64,000 nucleotides of DNA from Elymus sibiricus (lineage: Eukaryota; Streptophyta; Magnoliopsida; Poales; Poaceae): positions 64,931,086-64,995,085 of the forward strand of contig CM077668.1 in assembly GCA_039707655.1 (NCBI GenBank). Direction: 5' to 3'. Position 1 is the first letter of the stretch, and each line of letters opens with the position of its first letter. Of this stretch, positions 48,534-57,555 are shown in pieces. Position numbers and translations under genes: made by a program. The notes beneath the pieces are model-generated. The model did not search any database, was not told where the DNA came from, and saw only the letters and a list, made by a program, of their open reading frames with translations.

Positions 48534-48869
48534 AGAGCACCGGAATAGTTTCGGTAAAACTGAAAAGTTGTTTCAGGGTATACCATTAAGTCAAATTGGT
48601 TTCGGCACAAGCCTGGAAAATCTTGGAGGGTGCCAGAATTGTTCTGGGAACTTCTGGGATTTTTCGGAGAAAAAACCCGGAAATGTTCCGGAGCTGCCTG
48701 AACCGTTTCGGTTGCTTTTTGCAGATGAAAATCACTAATCCGAAATTGTTTCGGAACGCGTCCAAAATCATTTTAGTGGGTACTAGAATTATTCTAAGAC
48801 CCACAGAAATATTTTCGGATTTAACGCTTGCGGAAAAATGTTTCCATGAATAGTGAAAGTGCTTTTTGG

Positions 48870-48937
48870 GTGGCTTCTTGGAGAAGCCACCTTGAGGGCC
48901 TTTTGGTATTTTTCCCCTTGGCTTCTTGGAGAAGCCA
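48870..48937. repeat. Duplicated hairpin upstream of a TATA box
   Basis: GTGGCTTCT-TGG-AGAAGCCAC (48870-48890) is a perfect 9-bp stem with a 3-base loop. A second copy with an 8-bp stem lies at 48919-48937, 15 bp before the TATA box. Confidence 0.85.
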
Positions 48938-48951
48938 CCTTTGGGCTTGGC

Positions 48952-48961
48952 CTATAAATAG
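48952..48961 (+). promoter_or_regulatory. TATA box of the 47525 element
   Basis: CTATAAATAG, the expected promoter inside the LTR. Confidence 0.7.
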
Positions 48962-49287
48962 GGGTGGAGGGGGCTGCCTAAAGACACACTATTTCTCAAC
49001 ATACACAAGCCATGCATGATCTGGCCTTCTTCTCTCCCTCCCCGCGAAATAGTTTCGTAGAGCCGAAAGGCTGTCTGGGTTCCGGTGGGAACTAGTTCTG
49101 GACGGTGAAGCCTTGCCGAATAGATGACACCGTATGTGTGCAACCCCGTAGAGAGGTCGTAGGTTCGATCTTTTTGCCCGAGGGGCTGTTCGAGGGTCCT
49201 CCCGAAGGGCTGTCTGAGTTACTGTCTGAGTTTCAGAGGTCCTCCCGAAGGGCTGTCCGAGTGACCCGCCCAAAGGGCTATCTGTGA

Positions 49288-49492
49288 GGCCTCCCGGAGG
49301 GCTGTCCGAGGATCCGTCTGGTGGGACTATCCGAAGGACTGTCCAAAGGCCTCCTGGAGGGCTGTCCGAGGATCTGTCCGGTGGGACTATCCGAGGGACT
49401 GTCCAGAGGCCTCCCGAAGGGCTGTCCGAGGATCCGTCCGGTGGGACTATCCGAGGGACTGTCCCGAGGCCTCCTGGAGGGCTGCCCGGAGA
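49288..49492. repeat. 60-bp minisatellite, about 3.4 units
   Basis: Units start at 49288, 49348, 49408 and 49468 with an exact 60-bp period and a few substitutions. The frame stays open across the repeat because 60 is divisible by three, but no protein is recognised. Looser, related GGGCTGTC(C/T)GAG units precede it from about 49185. Confidence 0.92.
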
Positions 49493-51126
49493 TGACTATA
49501 TAATGTAAAATTAACTTGACCTGCGTGTCATGATTCAGCATGATGGCTGGAGCCATATGATTGTCACTTTAATGACCTGCGTGTCAACCTTAAGTAATGC
49601 ACTTATTTTATTAGCTATAGAGATGGCAATATTATCTGGTGCATCGACAAGGTGGTGGCAATCTTCGCAAAGGTGAACACCGACGCGAATGCCGAAGACG
49701 AAGAAATAAAAGACTTCTCCGTCAGAAAGGGCTATACCATATCATGCTATTATGAATTACCTGAGATGTTTATCCCTTATGATGCACCCTTCTTGATTGC
49801 GCGGTTGTCGCTTTTTATTAGGGTGATCTCTCTCAAAATATCAAGTAGTTAGTGTTCTCCCAAGTGTAGCACCGTCACAGCACCTATCTCTTCGGGGTAT
49901 CACATGGATACATGGGTACCAACGATTAGAGAAGTGTGAGGCTGGTGAGTTGAGACCTTGCAGCGAGATCACTTGGTTGTCTTGATGTTCCGGAGGATCG
50001 TCCTGAGCTCGGAACACGCCCATCGAAAGATGAACAAGAGTCACATAGAGCTGTGATTGGCAAGTTGGCCTACCGATTGCAATTCTCGTCACTTGAGATG
50101 GATACATCCTTGGCGTTGAATTTCAATATGGGTCTTGTATCACTCACAATCAATTATGAGAGATATTGATTTGAGTGGGAGGGCACTTTAGAATTAACTT
50201 GTTTAATTCTCAGTGCAATTAATTGTGAACTTTGTTTAAAGTGAAATTTCAATAATAGTTGTAGAATAATGGCTCGCGTTTCCACCTTCCCTGTTAAAAT
50301 TGAATAAGCTGTTAAATATCTGGTTAAAACTTTACGGTTGGTAACGTAATGTGAGGATTGTCCTCAAAAGTGCCGAGAAGGACTTTGTCCTATCGCATGC
50401 TTTTGTTATTCGCTCACTAATGCTATGGATGATGTGACTCTCGTCCTTCGATCCAAAAGCTAGAATTCCGTTACGGTCAAGTGCAATATGTTTGCTTCCA
50501 TGAGACCCGAACTTCAAAATTTTAGGGATAGCTATGTGATATTCATGGAACTGATAATCATTTTCAGACACAAACAAAGGCTAAAAGATATGTGATATCC
50601 AAAGCAATGTTTGTTTTGCAAACTATTAGTAAAAGTGTTTACTATGCATTTGACTAATAACAGAGGGATCCAGTAGAACGCCTGTCATATGATGATGGTG
50701 AATAAAACAACAACTTAAGAGAAAGGAAATGTCCGAAGGGTGTTAGTGTGACTTACACACCTAGGAAGTCCCGGGCTGACGCCACTCTTCAAGTTGGTGC
50801 TTCTTCTGAGAGTAGGAGAATTATTGGAAGTAAAATTGTTAGAAGTATAAAGGGAAAAAGAGAGAAGACTGGAATATCCAGCTCATGTATGAAAGTCATA
50901 CAAGCTATTGATGTATAGAAGGCTGGTTAAAGAAATAGTTCTTGGGAATTATGATTAAACATGTTAATCACTAATTCTTGGGTATTGTGAGTTGATCACA
51001 GAGATACCTGCTCGATTGCATTCTGTTGCAACTCGATGCAAGAACTAATACGGCCTAAAAGACTGGTCGGAGTGAGGTTCAGATATGCGCTTGGAACATA
51101 GTAAATGTTACTATACATTCCATCGG
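49493..51126. other. Non-coding interior of the 47525 element
   Basis: No ORF longer than about 90 codons. A stretch near 50745-50920 has a coding-like Lys/Arg-rich frame ending in a stop, which may be the end of a decayed protein. Nothing else is assigned. Confidence 0.5.
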
Positions 51127-51376
51127 TGTGTTACCTATGTATTTACTTTCATAATCCATTTTAGAGTTTTACACACTCTAGCCCAATGCATAAGGTATCT
51201 TGCAAGAAGGTTGTTCATAAGAGAACTTTTGATGTTCGATGTTATGAATAACTTAAGGGCCATACTTTCATTATGAATGAGATGTATGTTATGAATATTG
51301 ATAATAATACATTACCTCTGTATTTAATTTCATAATTTATTTTAGAGTTTTACACACTCTAGCCCATTGCATAATG
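51127..51376. repeat. Direct repeat of about 68 bp
   Basis: 51127-51195 and 51309-51376 share TTTTAGAGTTTTACACACTC and flanking sequence with few differences. Confidence 0.85.
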
Positions 51377-51389
51377 TTTGTTGCAAAAG

Positions 51390-52339
51390 TGTCGGTGTAC
51401 TAAAGTATGGGCCCCTTTAGTACCCCTTACTTGTGTACGGGCAGTTGTAGCCGAACCGCGGCAGGCCTTGCCGGGGAATAGCTAGGAGCAATCTCAAGAC
51501 GAAGATAGTGCTTGCCGGCGAGGAGCGAGCCCGCAAGCCAAGAACCCGGCAAGCCTTGCCGGAAAAAGACGTTCAAGTCAACGACCGGACCAGAAGGCAG
51601 AAGGCCAAAGGGGTGCGAAGGCCCGGCAAGACCCTTGCCGGCAAGGCCTCGCGGCCGGCGAGACCCGGGCCCGGCAAGCCCCGGTCCCGGCAAGCGTCGG
51701 ACCCGGCAAGCCCCGGGCCCGGCAAGGATTCAGCCCCGGCAAGGCTCTGCACAGTGTAGCGCTATCGCTCCTGCGCAGCGGCCAGCCTTGTTGTTTAGGG
51801 TTTGTCCTAATGATGACGTGGCGCGATGCTGGCCACGAGATGCTTAAGCGGTGCTGATGGGATGGCTTCTTTTGCCCATCCCCTGTAAAGCTTTTCCAAG
51901 CCCGAGACGCTGAGGGACACCTCGACGGACACCTCACGGTGCATTTAATGAGCTTGTCCTAAGCCGTCAGGGTTAGGTATGATAACACTGTAGTGACCCT
52001 GTAGCTACTTTCCACCTCATACCTTAGCCCTTACGCCACTGTGGTAGCCCCTTTGACTCATATAAAAAGGAGGCCCAAGGCATAGCTACATGGGGGGAGC
52101 ACTTCGGAAGCTCATTCTGCATGCGTAGCTGCTACTGTAGCTCCCAGAACTTGGCCAAGAACGTCCACAATAATACCATCAAAGCAGGAGTAGGGTTTTA
52201 CGCATCCGTGCGGCCCGAACCTGGGTAAAATCCCCGTGTGCTGTTCGCTAGTTCTGCTCTTCGTGCAATCCTCTCCCCTTGCCGAACCGTGAAGGGATCT
52301 GCTCGATAGCGATCCCATAGGTGTTCGTTTCCCACGACA
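51390..52339 (+). repeat. 5' LTR of Gypsy-D
   Basis: 950 bp from TGTCGGTG to CCACGACA. TATA box at 52061-52068. The segment 51500-51745 is packed with CCGGCAAG and CTTGCCGG motifs. ORFs there are by-products of this repeat. Confidence 0.9.
52061..52068 (+). promoter_or_regulatory. TATA box of the Gypsy-D 5' LTR
   Basis: TATAAAAA in the middle of GACTCATATAAAAAGG. Transcription of the genomic RNA would begin about 30 bp downstream. Confidence 0.72.
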
Positions 52340-52343
52340 TCTT

Positions 52344-52361
52344 TGGCGCGCCAGGTAGGGG
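52344..52361 (+). promoter_or_regulatory. Primer-binding site of Gypsy-D
   Basis: TGGCGCGCCAGGTAGGGG follows the LTR by four bases. This is a recurring start in Tat-type grass elements; the primer tRNA is not identified here. Confidence 0.7.
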
Positions 52362-52425
52362 GATCGAGGTTGTGCGGACCTGATCTAGCGATCAGCGCGT
52401 CAGATCTTCGATCATTTTCATCACC

Positions 52426-55293
52426 ATGGCTCCCAAGAAGAAGGGTTTCATGGCGGTTGGTCCATCTGCGTCCGTCGTACCTGATGCTGCGCGCACAGGC
52501 GACGGGGTAGGCGCGGGTGGAGGAGGTGGAGGCTCCGAGCTTCCACGGCGTTCCGGCAATCCGAGCAGGACGAGCAACAGGTCCAGGGATGGAGCTGCGC
52601 AACCTGCGGGTGGTGCAGCGACATCCAAGGATGGAGCGGCGCCTTCCAGGACGAATACACCGGCCCATGCACCGCGACCTTCTCAGGACGCGCGTGACGT
52701 GCGGCCTCAAGATGTTGGTGGTTCTGGGCGTCCGCATGGGAAGTCCCCTGTACATCATTCCCAGGGTGCGCAGGGCCAAGATCCACGCCAGCGCGCTGGT
52801 GGAGGCCGCGCGCGGGTGCAGAGTCGTGATGATGCTCCTTCTAACCCGGTTAGGAGTTTGAGCACCTCACGTTCTTCGCACCTATCGCCGCCGCCTACGC
52901 CTGCAGAGGCGTTGGCGCGGGCTCAGCTGCTCCTAGACTTCCCTCCCGCCGCGGAGAAGCTAGACGAGTGGCGAGCTGCTATCCAGAGCCTCATCGGCCT
53001 AGCCAACAACGACGTGCCGCAGCAGGGTGAACCCTCGCGGCTGCCGTCGTCTAGGCTGGTGCGTGCCGATGGAGAGAAGACCGGAGCTGGAACGACCACG
53101 TTGCGTTCCCCTCCGTTGCGTCAAGAGCGGTCGATAACTCGGCGGACCAGCGCCCGTGAGGATGATTCCACGGCGTCGTCTGATCCGCGGGTTCGCCGCG
53201 ATCAGCGTCACGTTCTTCGGGAACGGAAGAAGGAGGACGCTCGAACCACCATCGAGCGCCGAAGGGAAGCGCGTCGCCAGTCCGACAAGCGCGCTGGGAT
53301 CACTGTTGACGAGCCCGCGCCAGGGTATCCTGGCTACCTACCTTACGAGGTGGGTTGTCCAGCGTTTACTCATGAGCTGCGGCAAGTCCAGTGGCCCAGC
53401 TCCCGCTCCTTCAAGCCGGAAGTACCGGAGAAGTACGACGGCAAGACTCATCCGTCCGAGTTCTTGAGCATCTACACCATCGCGGTGCAGGCTGCCGGGG
53501 CTCGTGACGATAAGGTGCTGGCTAACTATTTTCCGTTGGTGCTGAAGCCCAACGTGAGATCGTGGTTGATGCACCTGCCCGAGAATTCCATCTCTTCTTG
53601 GGCCGACCTGTGCCATCAGTTTGTTGGCGCCTTCACCGGCGGCCATCAAGCTCCTGGCCAGGAGAGTGATCTGCACATCATTCCTCAGAAAGAAGGCGAA
53701 ACTTTGCGCAAGTATATCCAGAGGTTCACCCGCGTCCAACACAATATCCCTGACGTTCATCCTGCCGCCGTTATCAGCGCCTTTCATCAGAACGTGCGCA
53801 ACCGAAAGATGCGGGAGGAGCTGGCGATGAACAAGGTCAAGGATGTCGCCGAGCTCTACGCTTTGGCCGACAAGTGCGCCCGGGCGGAGGAAGGGAGGAG
53901 ACTCCCCGGCGAGAACGCCGGCGCTGGAGTCAACTCCGAGAGCGATGACGCTCCTGTCCCGGCAAAGAAAGGGAAGCGGAAGAACAGGAAGCGCAAAGGC
54001 AAGGCCGTGCTTGCCGTTGAAAGTTCCGGCAACATCGGCACCGCCAAAAAGTCCAAGACCGACGACCCCGGCAAGGAGGTTGCCGGGTGTGCGGCGTGTC
54101 AGGCCTTGGCGGCTGCCGATAAGCCAGAAGGATCCGGCAAGCAGTACTGCAAGATCCACCGAACCAAGGGCCACGACCTCCAGGACTGCCGGCAAGTAGA
54201 GGAGCTTGCCGCGAAGCAGCACGCCAAGTACGAACGATGCGACAAGGAGCGAGCCCAGGATGGTGCCGGAGGGTCCGGCAGGAAGCGCGGTCGAGGAGGA
54301 CGACGCGGCAAGCCTGGACAGCGGCAAGAGAAGCCTGCTCGGGGCCGCGGCCGGAAAGAAGGAGATGAAGATGCAGATGAGGGCGATGACGAGTCTAGCG
54401 AGCGGGAGTTTCAGAAGGCCACAGAGGTTATGTGCGTCGACGGAGGCGCCTCCCTGCATCTTTCTCACCGCCAGCTCAAGCAGTGGGCGCGTGAGATTCT
54501 TGCAGCCGAGCCCTCTATTGATGCGCAAAAGCCGCTGAGGTGGTCCCACACGCCCATCATTTTCGATGCCGAGGATCACCCTGATCGCACTACCGCTGTC
54601 GGATGCTTGCCGTTGTTGGTCTCGCCAACAATTCGCAACCTCCAGGTAACGAAGATGTTGGTTGACGGTGGTGCCGGCCTGAATCTCATCTCGCCGGACA
54701 TCCTCAAGAAGCTGCAAATTCCCGACGAAGACCTCGAAGAGACAGGCTCCTTCCAAGGGGTCAATCCAGGAAGATACCAGCCCAAGGGCAAGATCACGCT
54801 GCCGGTAACATTCGGCAGCGAGCTAAACTTTCGGACGGAGAAGGTCGTCTTCGACGTCGCCAAGATTCCGTTGCCGTACAATGGGATCCTTGGCCGCCCC
54901 GCGCTGGCCAAGTTCATGGCGGCATCGCATTACGCCTACAACGTCCTAAAGATGCCCGGTCCGATGAGTGTCATCACTGTCCACTCCGACAAGAAAGACA
55001 CGCTCATCTGCACCGACAAGCTCTACCGGGAAGCAGTTGCAACGTCCGCCGCCAAGGCGCATGCTCCTGCCGTTCAAGATCCCGGCAAGAAGAAGCCCGG
55101 CAAGACCCCTGGTACAAACTCCGGCAAGCGCGCCTCTCCGCAGTGCTGCGCTACCGTCGAGGATGCACCGGGGAGCTCTGCCGGCCAGACCAAGAAATCC
55201 AAGGCAGCTCCGCCTGAGACCAAGAAGGTGCCTGCCAAGGAGGACGGGACGGGAGGAACTTTCACCATAAGTTCCACCCTTGATGACAAATAG
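52426..55293 (+). CDS. gag: Gypsy-D Gag and protease
   Basis: 955 codons from ATG 52426. Residues 1-300 are low-complexity, Gly/Pro/Arg-rich. The retrotransposon Gag core is at about 325-490, with FKPEVPEKYDG and SWLMHLPENSI blocks, and would form the particle. A basic stretch (about 505-525) precedes a CysHis cluster near residues 573-590 (YCKIHRTKGHDLQDC), a possible RNA-binding element. The aspartic protease has VDGGAG at about 745-750 and ILGRPALA near 825. The frame stops at TAG (55291-55293), but pol continues in the same frame directly after it. The stop could be a CAG-to-TAG mutation or, less likely, a readthrough signal. Confidence 0.93.
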   Translation: MAPKKKGFMAVGPSASVVPDAARTGDGVGAGGGGGGSELPRRSGNPSRTSNRSRDGAAQPAGGAATSKDGAAPSRTNTPAHAPRPSQDARDVRPQDVGGSGRPHGKSPVHHSQGAQGQDPRQRAGGGRARVQSRDDAPSNPVRSLSTSRSSHLSPPPTPAEALARAQLLLDFPPAAEKLDEWRAAIQSLIGLANNDVPQQGEPSRLPSSRLVRADGEKTGAGTTTLRSPPLRQERSITRRTSAREDDSTASSDPRVRRDQRHVLRERKKEDARTTIERRREARRQSDKRAGITVDEPAPGYPGYLPYEVGCPAFTHELRQVQWPSSRSFKPEVPEKYDGKTHPSEFLSIYTIAVQAAGARDDKVLANYFPLVLKPNVRSWLMHLPENSISSWADLCHQFVGAFTGGHQAPGQESDLHIIPQKEGETLRKYIQRFTRVQHNIPDVHPAAVISAFHQNVRNRKMREELAMNKVKDVAELYALADKCARAEEGRRLPGENAGAGVNSESDDAPVPAKKGKRKNRKRKGKAVLAVESSGNIGTAKKSKTDDPGKEVAGCAACQALAAADKPEGSGKQYCKIHRTKGHDLQDCRQVEELAAKQHAKYERCDKERAQDGAGGSGRKRGRGGRRGKPGQRQEKPARGRGRKEGDEDADEGDDESSEREFQKATEVMCVDGGASLHLSHRQLKQWAREILAAEPSIDAQKPLRWSHTPIIFDAEDHPDRTTAVGCLPLLVSPTIRNLQVTKMLVDGGAGLNLISPDILKKLQIPDEDLEETGSFQGVNPGRYQPKGKITLPVTFGSELNFRTEKVVFDVAKIPLPYNGILGRPALAKFMAASHYAYNVLKMPGPMSVITVHSDKKDTLICTDKLYREAVATSAAKAHAPAVQDPGKKKPGKTPGTNSGKRASPQCCATVEDAPGSSAGQTKKSKAAPPETKKVPAKEDGTGGTFTISSTLDDK

Positions 55294-57522
55294 GAAAGCG
55301 CGCTCGTTGCCTTCCTGCGGGCGAATGTCGATGTGTTTGCATGGCAACCGTCTGACATCCCCGGTGTTCCCAGGGAGGTAATTGAGCACCACCTAGCTGT
55401 CTGTCCTCACGCGCGGCCCGTCAAGCAGAAGGTGCGGAAGCAAGCTTTGGAGCGGCAAGAGTTTATTGCACAAGAGATCAAGAAGCTTGAGGCGGCAGGC
55501 CTGGTTAGAGGAGTCCTCCATCCTACGTGGTTGGCCAATCCAGTTGTTGTGCGCAAGGCGAATGGTAAATGGAGGCTATGTATTGACTTTACAGATATCA
55601 ATAAAGCCTGCCCAAAAGATCCTTTTCCCTTGCCGCGCATCGACCAGATTGTGGATTCCACTGCCGGCTGCGATCTGCTGTCATTCCTTGACGCATACTC
55701 AGGCTATCACCAGATCTTCATGTCGAAAGAAGACGAAGAGAAGACCGCATTTATCACCCCATGTGGCACATACTGCTTCTTGCGTATGCCTTTCGGGCTG
55801 AAAAGTGCTGGGTCGACCTTCGCTAGAGCTGTCCAGATCGGTTTCGAGACCCAGCTCCATAGAAATATGGAAGCTTACATGGATGACATAGTGGTCAAAA
55901 CCAAGGACAAAGCAACGCTCATTCAAGATCTGGAGGAGACATTTGCAAATTTGCGTAGGATCAGACTGAAGCTCAACCCGGAGAAGTGCGTGTTTGGCGT
56001 TCCATCCGGCAAGCTTCTCGGGTTCTTTGTATCTCAGCGTGGAATTGAAGCTAATCCCGACAAGATCAAAGCAATTGAGCAGATTGAAGCACCAAGACGA
56101 GTCAAGGATGTGCGCCGCCTCGCCGGCTGCGTCGCTGCTTTGAGCAGGTTCATCTCAAAGTCTGCTGAGCGTGCCCTGCCGTTTTTCAAAATTTTGAAGA
56201 AGGCAGGTCCACTGAAGTGGACTCCGGAAGCGGAGGCAGCGCTGCAGGATTTGAAAAGGTACCTCTCCTCTTCGCCAGTACTAGTCGCGCCTAGGCCACA
56301 AGAGTCGTTGCTGCTATATCTAGCGGCAACAAATCAAGTGGTTAGTGCTGCGCTGGTGGCGGAGAGAGAAGCAGAGGAGGATGCAGCGGCAACGGCAGGC
56401 CCGCCAAGCGGCTTGCCGGGGGTAGCCCCGGCAGAGTCTGGTGCCGGCAAGGAAGGATCCGCGCAGTCAAGTTTAGCAGCACAGAAGAAGAAGATGGTGC
56501 AGCGCCCAGTCTATTTCGTCAGCTCCCTGTTGCAGGGGGCTAGGTCGAGATATTCTGGTGTGCAGAAGCTGCTCTTCGGCCTTCTCATGGCCTCGAGGAA
56601 GCTGCGCCATTACTTCCAAGCACATGAGATCACCGTCGTCACTCGCTTTCCGTTGCAACGGATTCTCCGGAACCCGGAAGCGACTGGCAGGATTGTAGAG
56701 TGGGCGTTGGAGCTGTCATGCTTTGGTCTCAAGTTCGAAAGTACTTCAACTATACAGAGCAGAGCCTTGGCAGAGTTCATTGCAGAATGGACGCCAACGC
56801 CAGACGACGAAGTTCAAGAATCAGTGACCCCCGGGAAGGAATCAGGGCAAACATGGGTCATGTACTTTGATGGAGCCTTTTCGCTGCAAGGCGCCGGTGC
56901 CGGCGTGCTGCTTGTCGCACCCACCGGAGAGCACCTCAAGTACGTCATCCAGATGCATTTTCCCCGGGAGAGATCGACCAATAACACGGCAGAGTATGAA
57001 GGGTTGCTTGCCGGTCTCAGGATCGCGGCAGACCTTGGGATCAGGAAGCTCATCGTCAGAGGTGACTCCCAACTCGTCGTGAGGCAAGTCAACAAAGATT
57101 ACCAAAGCCCGTTGATGGAAGCTTATGTTGATGAAGTGAGGAAGCTGGAAGAGCGCTTTGACGGTCTTCAGACAGAGCATGTTCCTCAATCAGAGAACAG
57201 CATTGCTGACGACCTGTCGAAACGTGCCGCACTCAAGTTACCTGTGGAACCAGGGACTTTTGTGCTCCGCTTGACTCAACCATCCGTGTCGCCGTCGACA
57301 AGGCCTGATAAGAGAAGAAAGTTAAGTACCGGCGAGTACTTCCCGGCAGGGCTTCCCGAAGCCCCCGGCAAGAATCTTGCCGGAAACGACCCGGTTGCCG
57401 GTGAGCAGCGGCTTCGTGCAGAGCCTCAGGTTCTTGCCGCCGAAGCAAGCGCCCCTGCGACCGAAGAAATACCAGTTGCCGGTGAGCAGCTGCTCCACCA
57501 AGAACCTCAGGTTCTTGCCTGA
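55294..57522 (+). CDS. pol: Gypsy-D reverse transcriptase and RNase H
   Basis: It follows gag-protease in the same frame after the TAG. RT begins with a SDIPGVPREV...EHHL entry and shows KWRLCIDFTDINKACPKD and the active site YMDD (Tyr-Met-Asp-Asp, codons at 55876-55887). An RNase H of the ribonuclease H-like fold starts at YFDG (Asp codon 56869-56871), with TAEYEG and RGDSQLV blocks providing the other acidic residues. A 50-residue Ala/Gly/Glu-rich insert lies in the RT-RNase H connection (about 56360-56480). The end carries an 81-bp tandem duplication and a TGA at 57520-57522. All catalytic residues expected are present. Confidence 0.93.
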   Translation, partial: ESALVAFLRANVDVFAWQPSDIPGVPREVIEHHLAVCPHARPVKQKVRKQALERQEFIAQEIKKLEAAGLVRGVLHPTWLANPVVVRKANGKWRLCIDFTDINKACPKDPFPLPRIDQIVDSTAGCDLLSFLDAYSGYHQIFMSKEDEEKTAFITPCGTYCFLRMPFGLKSAGSTFARAVQIGFETQLHRNMEAYMDDIVVKTKDKATLIQDLEETFANLRRIRLKLNPEKCVFGVPSGKLLGFFVSQRGIEANPDKIKAIEQIEAPRRVKDVRRLAGCVAALSRFISKSAERALPFFKILKKAGPLKWTPEAEAALQDLKRYLSSSPVLVAPRPQESLLLYLAATNQVVSAALVAEREAEEDAAATAGPPSGLPGVAPAESGAGKEGSAQSSLAAQKKKMVQRPVYFVSSLLQGARSRYSGVQKLLFGLLMASRKLRHYFQAHEITVVTRFPLQRILRNPEATGRIVEWALELSCFGLKFESTSTIQSRALAEFIAEWTPTPDDEVQESVTPGKESGQTWVMYFDGAFSLQGAGAGVLLVAPTGEHLKYVIQMHFPRERSTNNTAEYEGLLAGLRIAADLGIRKLIVRGDSQLVVRQVNKDYQSPLMEAYVDEVRKLEERFDGLQTEHVPQSENSIADDLSKRAALKLPVEPGTFVLRLTQPSVSPSTRPDKRRKLSTGEYFPAGLPEAPGKNLAGNDPVAGEQRLRAEPQVLAAEASAPATEEIPVAGEQLLHQEPQVLA

Positions 57523-57555
57523 GAAGCAAATGCTCCCGCAGCTGAAGAGTTGCCT
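57394..57555 (+). repeat. 81-bp tandem duplication in the RNase H-integrase linker
   Basis: Units 57394-57474 and 57475-57555 (27 codons each) both encode a VAGEQ...EPQVLA pattern. The second carries the TGA at 57520. Confidence 0.85.

Larger units (their letters stand above)
47525..51389 (+). mobile_element. 5' part of another LTR element, probably Copia-type or a derivative
   Basis: It starts TGTAGAAGATATGCCCTAGA, close to the TGTTGAAGATATGCCC start of a common grass Copia LTR. A TATA box at 48952-48961 supports an LTR of at least 1.5 kb. The end of the LTR and a primer-binding site are not clear. The remaining sequence to 51389 has only short coding-like traces, for instance near 50750-50900. 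Gypsy-D interrupts it at 51390. The left flank TCAAC (47520-47524) is the expected target duplication. Confidence 0.6.

Noticed and set aside
49185..49492. CRISPR-like repeats
   Set aside because: Contiguous 60-bp tandem units without spacers, in a plant retroelement.
51427..51937. Several overlapping ORFs in the Gypsy-D LTR
   Set aside because: They arise from the CCGGCAAG repeats and have no conserved features.
53338..54756. 472-codon minus-strand ORF across gag of Gypsy-D
   Set aside because: It lies opposite the Gag-protease frame in GC-rich sequence, where reverse frames stay open by codon bias. No domain, and it overlaps the catalytic protease region.
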